Positions 28,045 through 38,532 of a DNA stretch of 64,000 nt are shown piece by piece. Every line of letters starts with the position of its first letter. Positions within the stretch are counted from its first letter, which is position 1. The notes below the pieces were generated by a model. The model saw only the letters and a list, made by a program, of their open reading frames with translations, did no database searches and was not told the DNA's origin. The stretch comes from Kocuria rosea (GTDB taxonomy: Bacteria; Actinomycetota; Actinomycetes; Actinomycetales; Micrococcaceae). The position numbers and the translations under genes were made by a program. The DNA is taken from positions 62,001-126,000 of the forward strand of contig NZ_JAMBOG010000004.1 of NCBI RefSeq assembly GCF_023715525.1. The letters are read 5' to 3'.

Positions 28045-29667
28045 ATGAGTTCCTTGTCCGTCCAGACCTCCGGCGCGGCCCGCGAGGCCGTCGACCGGCA
28101 CGTGCCCGCGCTCGTGGCCGACGGCTTCGCCTCGAAGCTGTTCGCGCAGGACCCCACGCTGTGGGGCCCGGCCGCCGAGGACGAGTCCGCCAAGCGGCTC
28201 GGCTGGGTGCGGGCCGCGGAGGTCTCCCGGCCCCTGCTGCCGGAGATCACCGCCCTGCGGGAGGAGTTCGCGGCCGAGGGCGTGGACCGCTTCGTGCTCG
28301 CCGGCATGGGCGGGTCCTCGCTGGCCCCCGAGGTGATCACCCGCACGGCCGGCGTGGAGCTGTTCGTGCTGGACTCGACCGATCCCGAGATGGTCGCCGC
28401 CGCGCTGTCGGACGGGCTGGAGCGGACCGCGATCGTGGTCTCCTCGAAGTCCGGGTCCACGGTGGAGACCGACTCGGCGCGGCGGGTCTTCGCGCGGGCG
28501 TTCACGGACGCCGGCATCGACGCGGCCTCCCGGATCGTCGTGGTCACCGACCCCGGCTCCCCCATGGAGTCCTCCTCGCGCGAGGCCGGGTACCGCAGGG
28601 TGTTCACGGCCGACCCGACCGTGGGCGGGCGCTTCTCCGCGCTCACCGCGTTCGGGCTGGTCCCCGCGGGGCTGGCGGGCGTGGACGTCGAGGCCCTGCT
28701 CGACGACGCGGACGAGGCGGCCGAGGTGCTGCGCGAGGACGCCGAGGACAACCCGGGCCTGCACCTGGGCGCCGCCCTGGGCGGGACGGAGCCGCTGCGC
28801 AACAAGATCGTGCTGCGGGACCTGGGCTCGGGCATCGCGGGCTTCGCCGACTGGGCGGAGCAGCTCATCGCCGAGTCCACGGGCAAGGAGGGCACCGGCC
28901 TGCTGCCCGTCGTCGTCGGCACCGGCCCGGACGACGCCCCGGAGGCCTCCTCCGGGGCCGCCGACGTGCTGCTGGCCGAGCTGGTGGCCGAGGACGCCGA
29001 GGAGGCGCCCACGGGCGACGCCGTGCGGGTCTCCGGGTCCCTGGGCTCGCAGCTGATGCTCTGGGAGTTCGCCACGGCGGTCGCGGGGCGGCTGCTCGGG
29101 ATCAACCCGTACGACCAGCCGGACGTGGAGTCCGCGAAGAACGCCACCCGGGCGCTGCTCGCGGACAAGCCGGAGCCCTCGGCCCCGGACGCCGTGGACG
29201 GCGCCGTCGAGATCCGCGGCGACGCGGAGCTGCTCGGGGGCGCGCGCACCGTCGAGGAGGCCCTGCGCAACCTGCTCGGTCGGCTGCCCGAGCAGGGCTA
29301 CCTGGCCGTCCAGGCATACTTCGACCGGCTCGCGTGGGCCGGGTTCGAGCAGGTCCGTCCCGTGCTCGCCCGCGCGACGGGCCGACCGGTCACCTTCGGG
29401 TGGGGGCCCCGCTTCCTGCACTCCACCGGCCAGTACCACAAGGGCGGGCCGGCCGAGGGGGTCTACTTGCAGGTGACCGCGGCCTCCGGGTCCGACCTGG
29501 AGATCCCCGACAGCCCGTTCAGCTTCGGGGAGCTGATCTCCGCGCAGGCCGACGGCGACGCGCAGGTGCTCGCCGACCACGGCCGCCCCGTGCTGCGCCT
29601 GCGGCTGACCGACCGGGCCGCCGGCGTCGAGCAGCTGCTGCGCGCGGTGGACGCCCTCGCCGGGTAG
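28045..29667 (+). CDS. pgi: Glucose-6-phosphate isomerase
   Basis: A 540-residue phosphoglucose isomerase of the actinobacterial type. The sugar-phosphate-binding segments VLAGMGGSSLAPEVI (about 89-103) and IVVSSKSGSTVET (about 131-143) are present. It interconverts glucose-6-phosphate and fructose-6-phosphate, so it sets the split between glycolysis and the oxidative pentose branch encoded next to it. The start has GAAGGAGAG upstream. Placement between tal and zwf is typical of Micrococcaceae. The classical PGI signatures are weakly conserved in this subgroup, but context and phosphate motifs make the call safe. Confidence 0.93.
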   Translation: MSSLSVQTSGAAREAVDRHVPALVADGFASKLFAQDPTLWGPAAEDESAKRLGWVRAAEVSRPLLPEITALREEFAAEGVDRFVLAGMGGSSLAPEVITRTAGVELFVLDSTDPEMVAAALSDGLERTAIVVSSKSGSTVETDSARRVFARAFTDAGIDAASRIVVVTDPGSPMESSSREAGYRRVFTADPTVGGRFSALTAFGLVPAGLAGVDVEALLDDADEAAEVLREDAEDNPGLHLGAALGGTEPLRNKIVLRDLGSGIAGFADWAEQLIAESTGKEGTGLLPVVVGTGPDDAPEASSGAADVLLAELVAEDAEEAPTGDAVRVSGSLGSQLMLWEFATAVAGRLLGINPYDQPDVESAKNATRALLADKPEPSAPDAVDGAVEIRGDAELLGGARTVEEALRNLLGRLPEQGYLAVQAYFDRLAWAGFEQVRPVLARATGRPVTFGWGPRFLHSTGQYHKGGPAEGVYLQVTAASGSDLEIPDSPFSFGELISAQADGDAQVLADHGRPVLRLRLTDRAAGVEQLLRAVDALAG

Positions 29668-29695
29668 CCGGACCGGCGCCCCCGGAGCCCTGTCC

Positions 29696-29701
29696 TAGAC
29701 T
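29696..29701 (+). promoter_or_regulatory. Predicted -10 box of zwf
   Basis: TAGACT lies in the 145-base pgi-zwf gap, with transcription expected near 29708. That would start the zwf mRNA just before a 15-bp hairpin. The same hexamer serves both riboswitch-controlled terC genes. No strong -35. Confidence 0.4.
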
Positions 29702-29712
29702 GGGGGAACGCC

Positions 29713-29744
29713 ACGGTCGGCGCGGGACCTCCCGCGCCGACCGT
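29713..29744 (+). promoter_or_regulatory. Strong hairpin in the zwf leader
   Basis: ACGGTCGGCGCGGGA (29713-29727) and TCCCGCGCCGACCGT (29730-29744) are perfect complements, followed by TTTCGG. It could terminate pgi transcripts or act as an attenuator or stabiliser at the 5-prime end of zwf mRNA. The position downstream of the zwf -10 box favours a leader element. Confidence 0.6.
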
Positions 29745-29764
29745 TTCGGCGTGAAGGACCTCAA

Positions 29765-29793
29765 GGCCGGCCCGCGCGGCGCGCGGACCGGCC
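29765..29793 (+). promoter_or_regulatory. Second hairpin before the zwf start
   Basis: GGCCGG-CCGCGC pairs with GCGCGG-CCGGCC around a GGC loop with a single C-A mismatch. It ends about 10 bases before the AAGGAG ribosome-binding site of zwf, so it could affect translation. GTGAAGGA occurs both before and after it. Confidence 0.5.
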
Positions 29794-29812
29794 GAGACGT
29801 GAAGGAGACCCG

Positions 29813-31351
29813 TTGCCAGACAAGACCGCCCGCAATCCGTTGCGGGACCAGAGGGACAGGCGGCTCGTCCGGGTCGCCGCGCCGTCGGCGCTCGTGCTGT
29901 TCGGCGTGACGGGCGACCTCGCGAAGAAGAAGCTGCTGCCCGCGATGTACGACCTCGCCAACCGCGGCCTGCTGCCGCCGTCGTTCGCGCTCGTCGGCTT
30001 CGGGCGCCGCGACTGGTCCCACGACCAGTTCCGCGACGTGGTCCGCGAGTCCGTGGAGAGCTACGCGCGCACGCCCTTCCAGGAGGACGTGTGGCGCCAG
30101 TTCGCCTCCGGCATCCGCTTCGTGCGCGGTGAGTTCGACGACGACCAGGCCTACGAGGCGCTGAAGTCGACCCTCAAGGAGCTCGACGTCCACTACGGCA
30201 CGCGCGGCAACCACGCGTTCTACCTCTCCATCCCGCCCAAGGCGTTCGAGACGGTCTGCCACAAGCTCGCCGACCACGGCCTCGCCCACCACGAGAAGGC
30301 CTCCGGGTGGCGCCGCGTGGTGATCGAGAAGCCCTTCGGCCACGACCTCGAGTCGGCCGCGGAGCTCAACGCCATCGTGGAGCGGGTCTTCCCCGCGGAC
30401 TCGGTGTTCCGCATCGACCACTACCTCGGCAAGGAGACGGTCCAGAACATCCTGGCCCTGCGCTTCGCCAACCAGATGTTCGAGCCCCTGTGGAACGCCC
30501 GCTACGTGGACCACGTGCAGATCACCATGGCCGAGGACATCGGCATCGGCTCCCGCGCGGGCTACTACGACGGCGTGGGCGCCGCCCGCGACGTCATCCA
30601 GAACCACCTGCTGCAGCTGCTCGCGCTGACCGCGATGGAGGAGCCCCTGTCCTTCGACGCCCACCACATGCGCGCCGAGAAGGCGAAGGTGCTCGCGGCC
30701 GTCGTGGTCCCCGGGGACCGGGCCGCGTACTCGGCCCTGGGCCAGTACGACGGCGGGCTGCAGGGCGGCCAGCACGTCAAGGCGTTCCACCAGGAGCAGG
30801 ACATCCCGGCGGACTCCCGCACCGAGACCTACGCCGCGCTGCGCGTGGACATCAACAACCGCCGCTGGGCCGGCGTGCCCTTCTACCTGCGGGCGGGCAA
30901 GCGCCTGGGCCGGCGCGTGACCGAGGTCGCCGTGCAGTTCAAGCGCTCGCCCAACCTGCTCTTCGGGGACAACGGGCACGAGGACCTGGGGCAGAACGTG
31001 ATCGTCATCCGCATCCAGCCGGACGAGGGCGTGACCATCCGGCTCGGCTCCAAGGTCCCGGGCACGCAGTCCGAGATCCGCGACGTCACCATGGACTTCG
31101 GCTACGGCCACTCCTTCACGGAGTCCAGCCCCGAGGCCTACGAGCGGCTGATCCTCGACGTGCTGCTCGGCGAACCACCCCTGTTCCCCAACCACGAGGA
31201 GGTCGAGCTGTCCTGGCGGATCCTCGATCCCTTCGAGGAGTGCTGGGCCGCGCAGGAGATCATGCCGGAGCCGTACGCCCCCGGGTCCTGGGGACCCGCC
31301 GGGGCGGACGAGCTGCTGGCCCGCGACGGACGCGTCTGGAGGCGACCGTGA
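29813..31351 (+). CDS. zwf: Glucose-6-phosphate 1-dehydrogenase
   Basis: A 512-residue NADP-dependent enzyme, the entry step of the oxidative pentose phosphate pathway. The nucleotide motif GVTGDLAKKKLLPA lies near residue 32, the substrate-binding RIDHYLGKE at about 200-208, and the FYLRAGKRL block near 360. The start is TTG at 29813 with AAGGAG at ideal spacing; no ATG or GTG fits. The stop overlaps the opcA start (GTGA), in keeping with OpcA being its assembly or activity partner. The structured leader suggests post-transcriptional control. Confidence 0.96.
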   Translation: MPDKTARNPLRDQRDRRLVRVAAPSALVLFGVTGDLAKKKLLPAMYDLANRGLLPPSFALVGFGRRDWSHDQFRDVVRESVESYARTPFQEDVWRQFASGIRFVRGEFDDDQAYEALKSTLKELDVHYGTRGNHAFYLSIPPKAFETVCHKLADHGLAHHEKASGWRRVVIEKPFGHDLESAAELNAIVERVFPADSVFRIDHYLGKETVQNILALRFANQMFEPLWNARYVDHVQITMAEDIGIGSRAGYYDGVGAARDVIQNHLLQLLALTAMEEPLSFDAHHMRAEKAKVLAAVVVPGDRAAYSALGQYDGGLQGGQHVKAFHQEQDIPADSRTETYAALRVDINNRRWAGVPFYLRAGKRLGRRVTEVAVQFKRSPNLLFGDNGHEDLGQNVIVIRIQPDEGVTIRLGSKVPGTQSEIRDVTMDFGYGHSFTESSPEAYERLILDVLLGEPPLFPNHEEVELSWRILDPFEECWAAQEIMPEPYAPGSWGPAGADELLARDGRVWRRP

Positions 31352-32394
31352 TCGTTTCGATGGAGAACACCACCACCTCGGCCATCGACAAGAAGCTCAA
31401 CCAGCTGCGCGACCAGCACGGCGTCGTGACGCTGGGCCGGGTGCTCACCCTGGTGATCCTCGCGCAGGCGGGCCACTCGGAGGCCGCGCTCGAGGCCGCG
31501 AACTTCGCGAGCCACGAGCACCCGTGCCGGATCATCATGCACGTGGCGCACTCCCCCGCCGAGAGCACCCGCCTCGACGCGCAGCTGCGCATGGGCGGAG
31601 ACGCCGGGGCGTCGGAGGTCATCGTGCTGCACGGCTACGGGGAGCTCTCGGAGCCGTCGGAGACCCTCTTCTCGGCGCTGCTGCTGCCGGACGCGCCGAT
31701 CGTCGCCTGGTGGCCCCACCTCGTGCCCGGCGCCACCCCGACCACCGAGTCGATCGCGGGCATCGCCCACCGCCGGATCACGGATTCCGCCCGCCACGAG
31801 GACGCGTTCGAGATTCTGTCGGACCTCAGCGCCCGCTACGTCCCCGGCGACACCGACCTCGCCTGGACCCGCGTGACGAACTGGCGCATCCAGCTCGCCG
31901 CGGTCCTGGACCAGGCCGAGCCCTCCCCCGTGCGGGAGGTCGTGGTCGAGGGCAGCGGGCGCTCCCCCAGCGTGATCCTGCTGGGCACGTGGCTCGCCAC
32001 CCGGCTCGGCGCGCAGGTCTCGTTCCTCAACTTCCCGGGGCCCCGCCGCCTGACCCGCGTCACGCTGGTGCGCGACGACGGCGAGATCGTGCTGGAGCGG
32101 CCCGGGCGGGCCGTGGCCATGCTGCGCCAGCCCGGCCAGCCGGACCAGCAGATCGCCATGCCCGTGCGGGACCTCAACGCCTGCGTGGCCGAGGAGCTGC
32201 GCCGGCTCGACCCCGACGAGGTCTACGGCGAGGTCCTCACCTCGGGCCTGCGCGAGGTCCGGGTGGCCCGCATCGTCGACACCGCCGGGGAGCTGACCCC
32301 CGGCGCCGCGGCGTTCCTCGCCTCCCACGGCGGGGGGCGGCAGGACGCGTCCCCGGAGCCCAGTGTCGCGTCCGCCGGGGAGGTCGACGCGTGA
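31348..32394 (+). CDS. opcA: Glucose-6-phosphate dehydrogenase assembly protein OpcA
   Basis: A 348-residue OpcA, an allosteric or assembly factor for Zwf known in cyanobacteria and actinobacteria. The N terminus MIVSMENTTTSAIDKKLNQL matches the usual OpcA start, which supports GTG 31348 (overlapping the zwf stop) over the ATG four codons later. Conserved blocks PCRIIMHVAH (about 56-65) and PDAPIVAWWP (about 116-125) are present. The last 25 residues are low-complexity. The gene overlaps pgl by four bases, so zwf-opcA-pgl are translated in a coupled manner. Confidence 0.95.
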   Translation: MIVSMENTTTSAIDKKLNQLRDQHGVVTLGRVLTLVILAQAGHSEAALEAANFASHEHPCRIIMHVAHSPAESTRLDAQLRMGGDAGASEVIVLHGYGELSEPSETLFSALLLPDAPIVAWWPHLVPGATPTTESIAGIAHRRITDSARHEDAFEILSDLSARYVPGDTDLAWTRVTNWRIQLAAVLDQAEPSPVREVVVEGSGRSPSVILLGTWLATRLGAQVSFLNFPGPRRLTRVTLVRDDGEIVLERPGRAVAMLRQPGQPDQQIAMPVRDLNACVAEELRRLDPDEVYGEVLTSGLREVRVARIVDTAGELTPGAAAFLASHGGGRQDASPEPSVASAGEVDA

Positions 32395-33140
32395 GCCCCC
32401 TGGAGACGGTCGCCCACCCCGACAAGCAGGCGCTGGCCGCCGACAGCGCCGACCGGGCCCTGACCGTGCTGGTGGAGGCGCAGGACGAGCGCGGGGAGGC
32501 CACGGTCGTGCTGACCGGCGGCACCATGGGCATCGCGGTCCTGGCCGCCCTCGCGGCCTCCCCCCGCCGGGACGAGGTCGACTGGTCGCGCGTGAACGTG
32601 TGGTGGTCCGACGAGCGCTTCGTGGCCGAGGACAGCCCCGAGCGCAACTGCCGGCAGGCCGAGCAGGCCGTGGGCGGCGCCCTGTCGCTGCACCCCGACC
32701 GGGTGCACTACATGGGCAGCGCCGACGACTTCGCGAGCGTGGACGAGGCCGCGCAGGACTACGTGCGCGAGCTCGGCGCGGCCGCCCGGGCGCAGGGGCG
32801 CACCGCGGGCTTCCCCCGCTTCGACCTCGCCCTGCTGGGACTGGGTCCCGACGGCCACGTCGCGTCCCTCTTCCCCGGCCGGCCGCACGTGCACGTACAG
32901 GAGGCCACGGTGCTGGGCGTGCGGGACTCTCCCAAGCCGCCGCCGGAGCGGGTGACCATGACGCTGCCGATGATCAACGGCGCGGAGCGGGTGTGGTTTC
33001 TCGTGGCGGGCGCGGACAAGGCGGACGCCGTCGCCGCGGTGCGCTCGGCCGCCCCGCTGGACGGCACGCCCGGTGCGGGCGTGCGCGGGACCGAGGAGAC
33101 GCTGCTGCTGGCCACCGAGGACGCCCTGGGCGCCTCCTGA
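32391..33140 (+). CDS. pgl: 6-phosphogluconolactonase
   Basis: A 249-residue NagB-fold lactonase, the second step of the oxidative pentose phosphate pathway. TGGTMGIAVLAAL (about 43-55), WWSDERFV (about 72-79), NCRQ (about 86-89) and LLGLGPDGHVASLFPG (about 148-163, with the catalytic His) are all conserved. The GTG start overlaps the opcA stop. It is the last gene of the cluster and is followed by a 12-bp hairpin. A gnd gene for the third step is not in the window. Confidence 0.95.
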   Translation: MSPLETVAHPDKQALAADSADRALTVLVEAQDERGEATVVLTGGTMGIAVLAALAASPRRDEVDWSRVNVWWSDERFVAEDSPERNCRQAEQAVGGALSLHPDRVHYMGSADDFASVDEAAQDYVRELGAAARAQGRTAGFPRFDLALLGLGPDGHVASLFPGRPHVHVQEATVLGVRDSPKPPPERVTMTLPMINGAERVWFLVAGADKADAVAAVRSAAPLDGTPGAGVRGTEETLLLATEDALGAS

Positions 33141-33154
33141 GCCGGCCGGCGGGT

Positions 33155-33188
33155 CCGGGCACCGCGGCGTGAGCGGCGCGGTGCCCGG
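33155..33188. terminator. Bidirectional hairpin terminator
   Basis: CCGGGCACCGCG (33155-33166) pairs with CGCGGTGCCCGG (33177-33188) around a 10-base loop. It lies between the convergent pgl and FAD-oxidase genes. No T-run on either strand. Confidence 0.6.
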
Positions 33189-33194
33189 AGCCGC

Positions 33195-34580
33195 TCAGGC
33201 GTGCACCGTGTGCTGGAACCGCAGGAGCCCCTCCGGGTCGAGGGCCGCCTTCGCCGCCACGAGCCGGGCACGGCCCTCCGCGGTCCAGGCCTGGGTGGAG
33301 TCCCGGCCCTCCCCGGCACCGCCCTGGAAGTTCACGAGCGTGCGGCCCGAGGAGTGCTCGCGCAGGGCGCCGAGCAGGGCCTCGATCGCCCCCGGCACCC
33401 GCTCCCCGAACGGCGGCACGGCGAGCCCGACGCAGTTGAGCAGGTACTCGCCGTCCCGGCCGGCGACGAGGTCCGCCGCCCCGCCGGGGGTCCGGGCCAG
33501 CGCCCCGCCGAGACGACGGATCTCCACGAGCGCGAGGGGGCAGTCCGTGCCCGGCCCGGCCTCCCCCAGCAGGGCGTCGATCGCGGCGTCGTCCAGGTCG
33601 TCCAGCAGCCGGCCGCTGTCGCGGAAGGGCAGCGGGACCGGGGGGTCCATGTGGATGGCGTCGATGTCCCGGCCGCTCATCGTCCCGATGGTGTCCATGA
33701 CGGGGCGGGAGACGGCCCGCAGGGGCGCCAGGACCTGCTCGCACTCCTCCCCGCCGGCCGTGCAGGCGTAGCGCAGGTGGACCACGAACCGGTCGCGCAG
33801 CGGCTCCGGGACGATGTCCAGGTCCGGCAGGCGCAGCAGCGCGATCGAGGTGGACACCGTCTCCGGCAGCCCGCGGCTCCACCGGGCCCACGTGCCGAGC
33901 ACCTCCCGCGCGTCCTCGCCCGGGTAGAAGATGCCGCCGCCGTGGAAGCCCTCCAGCGGGACCAGCCCGAAGACCATCGCCGTGACGACGCCCAGGTTGC
34001 CCTTGCCCCCGCGCAGCAGCCCGAACAGCTCCGGCTCGTGCTCGGCGTCCACGGTGCGCTGCCGTCCGTCGAGGGTGACGACGTCGAGGGAGCGCACGTG
34101 GTCGGCGGCGAAGCCGTAGGTCCGGCCGAGCACGGGCAGCCCGCCGCCCAGGGTGTAGCCGACCACTCCCACGTCGGTCGTCGAGCCGCTCAGGCCCATC
34201 AGGCCGTGGGGCACGGCGGCCTCCACCACGCTGCGCCACCGGACGCCGGCGCCGACGCGCGCGGTGCGGGCCTGCGGGTCCACCTCGCAGTCCTGGAGCC
34301 GGGTCGTGCTGATGAGCAGGCCGCCCTCCATGGGGTAGTCCGCCCCGTGGCCGGTGGCCTGCACGCCGACGGGCACGTGGTGGGCGGCGGCCCACGCCAC
34401 GGCGGCGGCCACGTCCTCGGCGCCGGTCGCGCCCACGACCACGTCGGGGCGGATGGGCGTCGCGAGGTTGTAGGCGGCGGTCTCCCGGTCGTAGCCGTCG
34501 TCGTGCGGGGTGAGCACCGGGCCGGCGACCCGCCCCCGGAGCTCCTGCACGTCCGCCGGACCGATCTGTGGCACATCCAT
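33195..34580 (-). CDS. FAD-linked oxidase, berberine-bridge-enzyme type
   Basis: A 461-residue flavoprotein with an N-terminal FAD-binding PCMH domain (about 40-215) and a C-terminal BBE segment. H78 in QATGHGADYP is at the position that carries covalent FAD in the family. The cysteine that makes the second link in bicovalent members is missing (VGYTLGGGLPVLGRTYG), so attachment would be single. Such enzymes oxidise sugars, alcohols or secondary metabolites with O2. No signal peptide is present. The ATG at 34580 follows GAGGGGG. It interrupts the otherwise conserved neighbourhood of pgl and secG, which suggests later insertion. Substrate unknown. Confidence 0.88.
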   Translation of the reverse strand: MDVPQIGPADVQELRGRVAGPVLTPHDDGYDRETAAYNLATPIRPDVVVGATGAEDVAAAVAWAAAHHVPVGVQATGHGADYPMEGGLLISTTRLQDCEVDPQARTARVGAGVRWRSVVEAAVPHGLMGLSGSTTDVGVVGYTLGGGLPVLGRTYGFAADHVRSLDVVTLDGRQRTVDAEHEPELFGLLRGGKGNLGVVTAMVFGLVPLEGFHGGGIFYPGEDAREVLGTWARWSRGLPETVSTSIALLRLPDLDIVPEPLRDRFVVHLRYACTAGGEECEQVLAPLRAVSRPVMDTIGTMSGRDIDAIHMDPPVPLPFRDSGRLLDDLDDAAIDALLGEAGPGTDCPLALVEIRRLGGALARTPGGAADLVAGRDGEYLLNCVGLAVPPFGERVPGAIEALLGALREHSSGRTLVNFQGGAGEGRDSTQAWTAEGRARLVAAKAALDPEGLLRFQHTVHA

Positions 34581-34706
34581 TCGGGCCCCCTCGACAGCGA
34601 CGGGAAGGACGGGAAGGGCCGGTCCCGCCCGCCACGGGGCGCGGCCGTGGCCCCAGGATGCACCCGCCCGCGGTGCGCCCGCACCATGGAGACCGCCTGT
34701 GACGCG

Positions 34707-34753
34707 ACCGGCCCCGGTTCCCCGGGCGATTCCCCCGGGGACCCGGGGCCGGT
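34707..34753 (-). terminator. Hairpin terminator after secG
   Basis: An 11-bp stem (ACCGGCCCCGG with CCGGGGCCGGT), one mismatch and a further 8-bp stem with a 7-base loop. It lies 20 bases past the secG stop. Very stable, without a T-run. Confidence 0.65.
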
Positions 34754-34772
34754 GGGCGCCGGGGTGGGCCGG

Positions 34773-35027
34773 TCAGGCCGCCGCGGTGGCGAAGCGCATC
34801 GTCAGGGCGTAGGCCGCGATGGACAGCGCCCACACGAGGGCGACCGTGGTGGTCAGCCGGATGAGGTTCTTCTGCGCCACCCCCGAGGTGTTGAGGGACT
34901 GCGTCATGCCGCCGCCGAACATGTCGGACAGGCCGCCGCCCTTGCCCTTGTTCAGGAGCACGAGCAGGACGGCCAGGAGGCTGGTGACCACGATGATCAC
35001 CAGGAGCACGGTCTGCAGAATTTCCAC
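34773..35027 (-). CDS. secG: Preprotein translocase subunit SecG
   Basis: An 84-residue SecG with two membrane helices (about 3-23 and 56-77) joined by the conserved loop NKGKGGGLSDMFGGG, which contacts SecY. It assists SecYEG-dependent export. It lies 70 bases downstream of tpiA on the same strand, the usual actinobacterial order gap-pgk-tpiA-secG. The ATG has GGAAGG upstream. Confidence 0.96.
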   Translation of the reverse strand: MEILQTVLLVIIVVTSLLAVLLVLLNKGKGGGLSDMFGGGMTQSLNTSGVAQKNLIRLTTTVALVWALSIAAYALTMRFATAAA

Positions 35028-35097
35028 TGGGGGCCTTCCCTGGAGTCGGTGCCGAGCAGCCGCGCCCGGTCGGGGCGCGGACGGTCAAGGGTCGTGA

Positions 35098-35913
<816 letters not shown>

Positions 35914-35976
35914 CTGACGCTCCTGTCCGCGGCGGGGACGCCGCTCGTGGTGCTCTGCGGGTGTGGTGCGGTCCGG

Positions 35977-36021
35977 CGGCAAGGGCACCCCGGGGCGCTC
36001 GGCTCCGGGGTGCCCTTGCCG
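35977..36021 (-). terminator. 17-bp hairpin between pgk and tpiA
   Basis: CGGCAAGGGCACCCCGG (35977-35993) pairs perfectly with CCGGGGTGCCCTTGCCG (36005-36021) around an 11-base loop. It is inside the presumed gap-pgk-tpiA-secG operon, so it may be a partial terminator or an mRNA-processing/stability element. No T-run. Confidence 0.6.
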
Positions 36022-36040
36022 TGGTGGTGGGGCGTGCGGG

Positions 36041-37264
36041 TCAGACGCCGAGGGCGACGACGCCGGGCAGCTCCTTGCCCTCGATGAACTCCAGCGACGC
36101 TCCGCCACCGGTGGAGATGTGGCCGAACTGGTCGTCGGAGAAGCCCAGGTTGCGCACGGCCGAGGCGGAGTCGCCGCCGCCGATCACGCTCATGGCGTCC
36201 GAGGCGACGATGGCCTCGGCCACCGCGCGCGTGCCGCCGGCGAAGGCCTCCATCTCGAACACGCCCGCGGGCCCGTTCCAGAACACGGTCTTGGCGCCCC
36301 TGATCTTCTCGGCGAACAGCTTCGCCGACTCCGGGCCGATGTCCAGGCCGAGACCCGAGTCCCCGATCTCGCCGGACTCGATGGCGTCGACCGGGCGGAC
36401 CTCGTGCTTCGCGTCGGCGGCGAACTTCTCCGCGTAGACGACGTCCACGGGCAGGACGATCTCGGTGCCGGCCGCGGAGGCCTTCCCGAGGTAGCCCTTG
36501 ACGGTCTCGATCTGGTCCTTCTCCAGCAGGGACCCGCCGACCGCGTGGCCCTGGGCCGCGAGGAAGGTGAAGACCATCCCGCCTCCGACGAGCAGCGAGT
36601 CGGCCTTGCCGATGAGGTTCTCGATCACCGCGAGCTTGTCCGAGACCTTGGACCCGCCCATCACGACCACGAAGGGCCGCTCGGGGTCGGAGACCACCTT
36701 GGTGAGGACGTCCAGTTCGCGCTTGACGAGGTCCCCGAGGTAGGCCGGGAGGCGGTGGGCGATGTCGAACACGGAGGCGTGCTTGCGGTGCACCGCCCCG
36801 AAGGCGTCGTCCACGTACGCCCCGTCCTCGCCGGTCAGGGCGGCCAGCTCGTCCGCGAAGGCGCCGCGCTCGGCGTCGTCCTTCGAGGTCTCGCGGGCGT
36901 CGAAGCGGACGTTCTCGATCACCAGGACCTCGCCGTCGGCCAGGGCCGCGGCCTTGGCCCGGGCGTCCTCCCCGACGACGTCGGTCGCGACCCGCACCGG
37001 GAAGTCCGCCAGCTCGGCGAGCCGCTGCGCGGCGGGGGCGATCGAGTACTGCGGGTCCGGCTGGCCCTTGGGCCGGCCGAGGTGCGCCATCACGATCACG
37101 CGGGCCCCGGCGTCGGTCAGCTTCTTGAGCACCGGCAGGGACGCGCGCACGCGCCCGTCGTCGGTGACCGTGGAGCCGTCCAGCGGGACGTTCAGGTCGG
37201 AGCGGACGAGGACGCGGCGCCCGGCCACGCCGTCGGCGAGAAGTTCGTCAAGTGCATGTGCCAT
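36041..37264 (-). CDS. pgk: Phosphoglycerate kinase
   Basis: A 407-residue glycolytic kinase. The N-terminal signature is [10 protein letters not shown] (about 21-30), [12 protein letters not shown] lies near 56-67, and the C-terminal nucleotide segment includes [11 protein letters not shown]. It makes ATP from 1,3-bisphosphoglycerate. The ATG at 37264 is preferred over the GTG at 37273 because a TAGGGT box ends seven bases before it and no ribosome-binding site suits either codon, pointing to a leaderless transcript in addition to readthrough from gap 40 bases upstream. Confidence 0.97.
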   Translation of the reverse strand: MAHALDELLADGVAGRRVLVRSDLNVPLDGSTVTDDGRVRASLPVLKKLTDAGARVIVMAHLGRPKGQPDPQYSIAPAAQRLAELADFPVRVATDVVGEDARAKAAALADGEVLVIENVRFDARETSKDDAERGAFADELAALTGEDGAYVDDAFGAVHRKHASVFDIAHRLPAYLGDLVKRELDVLTKVVSDPERPFVVVMGGSKVSDKLAVIENLIGKADSLLVGGGMVFTFLAAQGHAVGGSLLEKDQIETVKGYLGKASAAGTEIVLPVDVVYAEKFAADAKHEVRPVDAIESGEIGDSGLGLDIGPESAKLFAEKIRGAKTVFWNGPAGVFEMEAFAGGTRAVAEAIVASDAMSVIGGGDSASAVRNLGFSDDQFGHISTGGGASLEFIEGKELPGVVALGV

Positions 37265-37271
37265 GCCTCTC

Positions 37272-37277
37272 ACCCTA
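37272..37277 (-). promoter_or_regulatory. Predicted -10 box for leaderless pgk transcript
   Basis: TAGGGT on the minus strand ends seven bases before the pgk ATG, within the 39-base gap after gap. It suggests pgk has its own promoter. Confidence 0.4.
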
Positions 37278-37303
37278 CCCCGGGGCCCGCGCTCGGCCCC
37301 GGA

Positions 37304-38398
<1,095 letters not shown>

Positions 38399-38495
38399 TT
38401 AACCGGAATTTGCCACTAAACCCACACAAAACCACATCGAGGGCGGCTCCCGGGGCACGAACCCACGCACACGGACGTGGGTCCGCGACCGGACC

Positions 38496-38529
38496 CCGGG
38501 GCGGGACGGGCGCGCCCGTCCCGCCCCGG
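38496..38529 (-). terminator. Hairpin terminator after whiA
   Basis: A perfect 34-base palindrome (CCGGGGCGGGACGGGCG and its complement, 38496-38512 and 38513-38529) immediately follows the whiA stop. A weaker second hairpin (ACCCACG/CGTGGGT, 38461-38482) lies further on. No T-run. Confidence 0.65.
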
Positions 38530-38532
38530 CCG

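Noticed and set aside
29751-29813. Upstream open reading frame starting at GTG in the zwf leader
   Set aside because: It runs out of frame into zwf for over 150 bases, has no ribosome-binding site, and is explained by GC-rich open frames.
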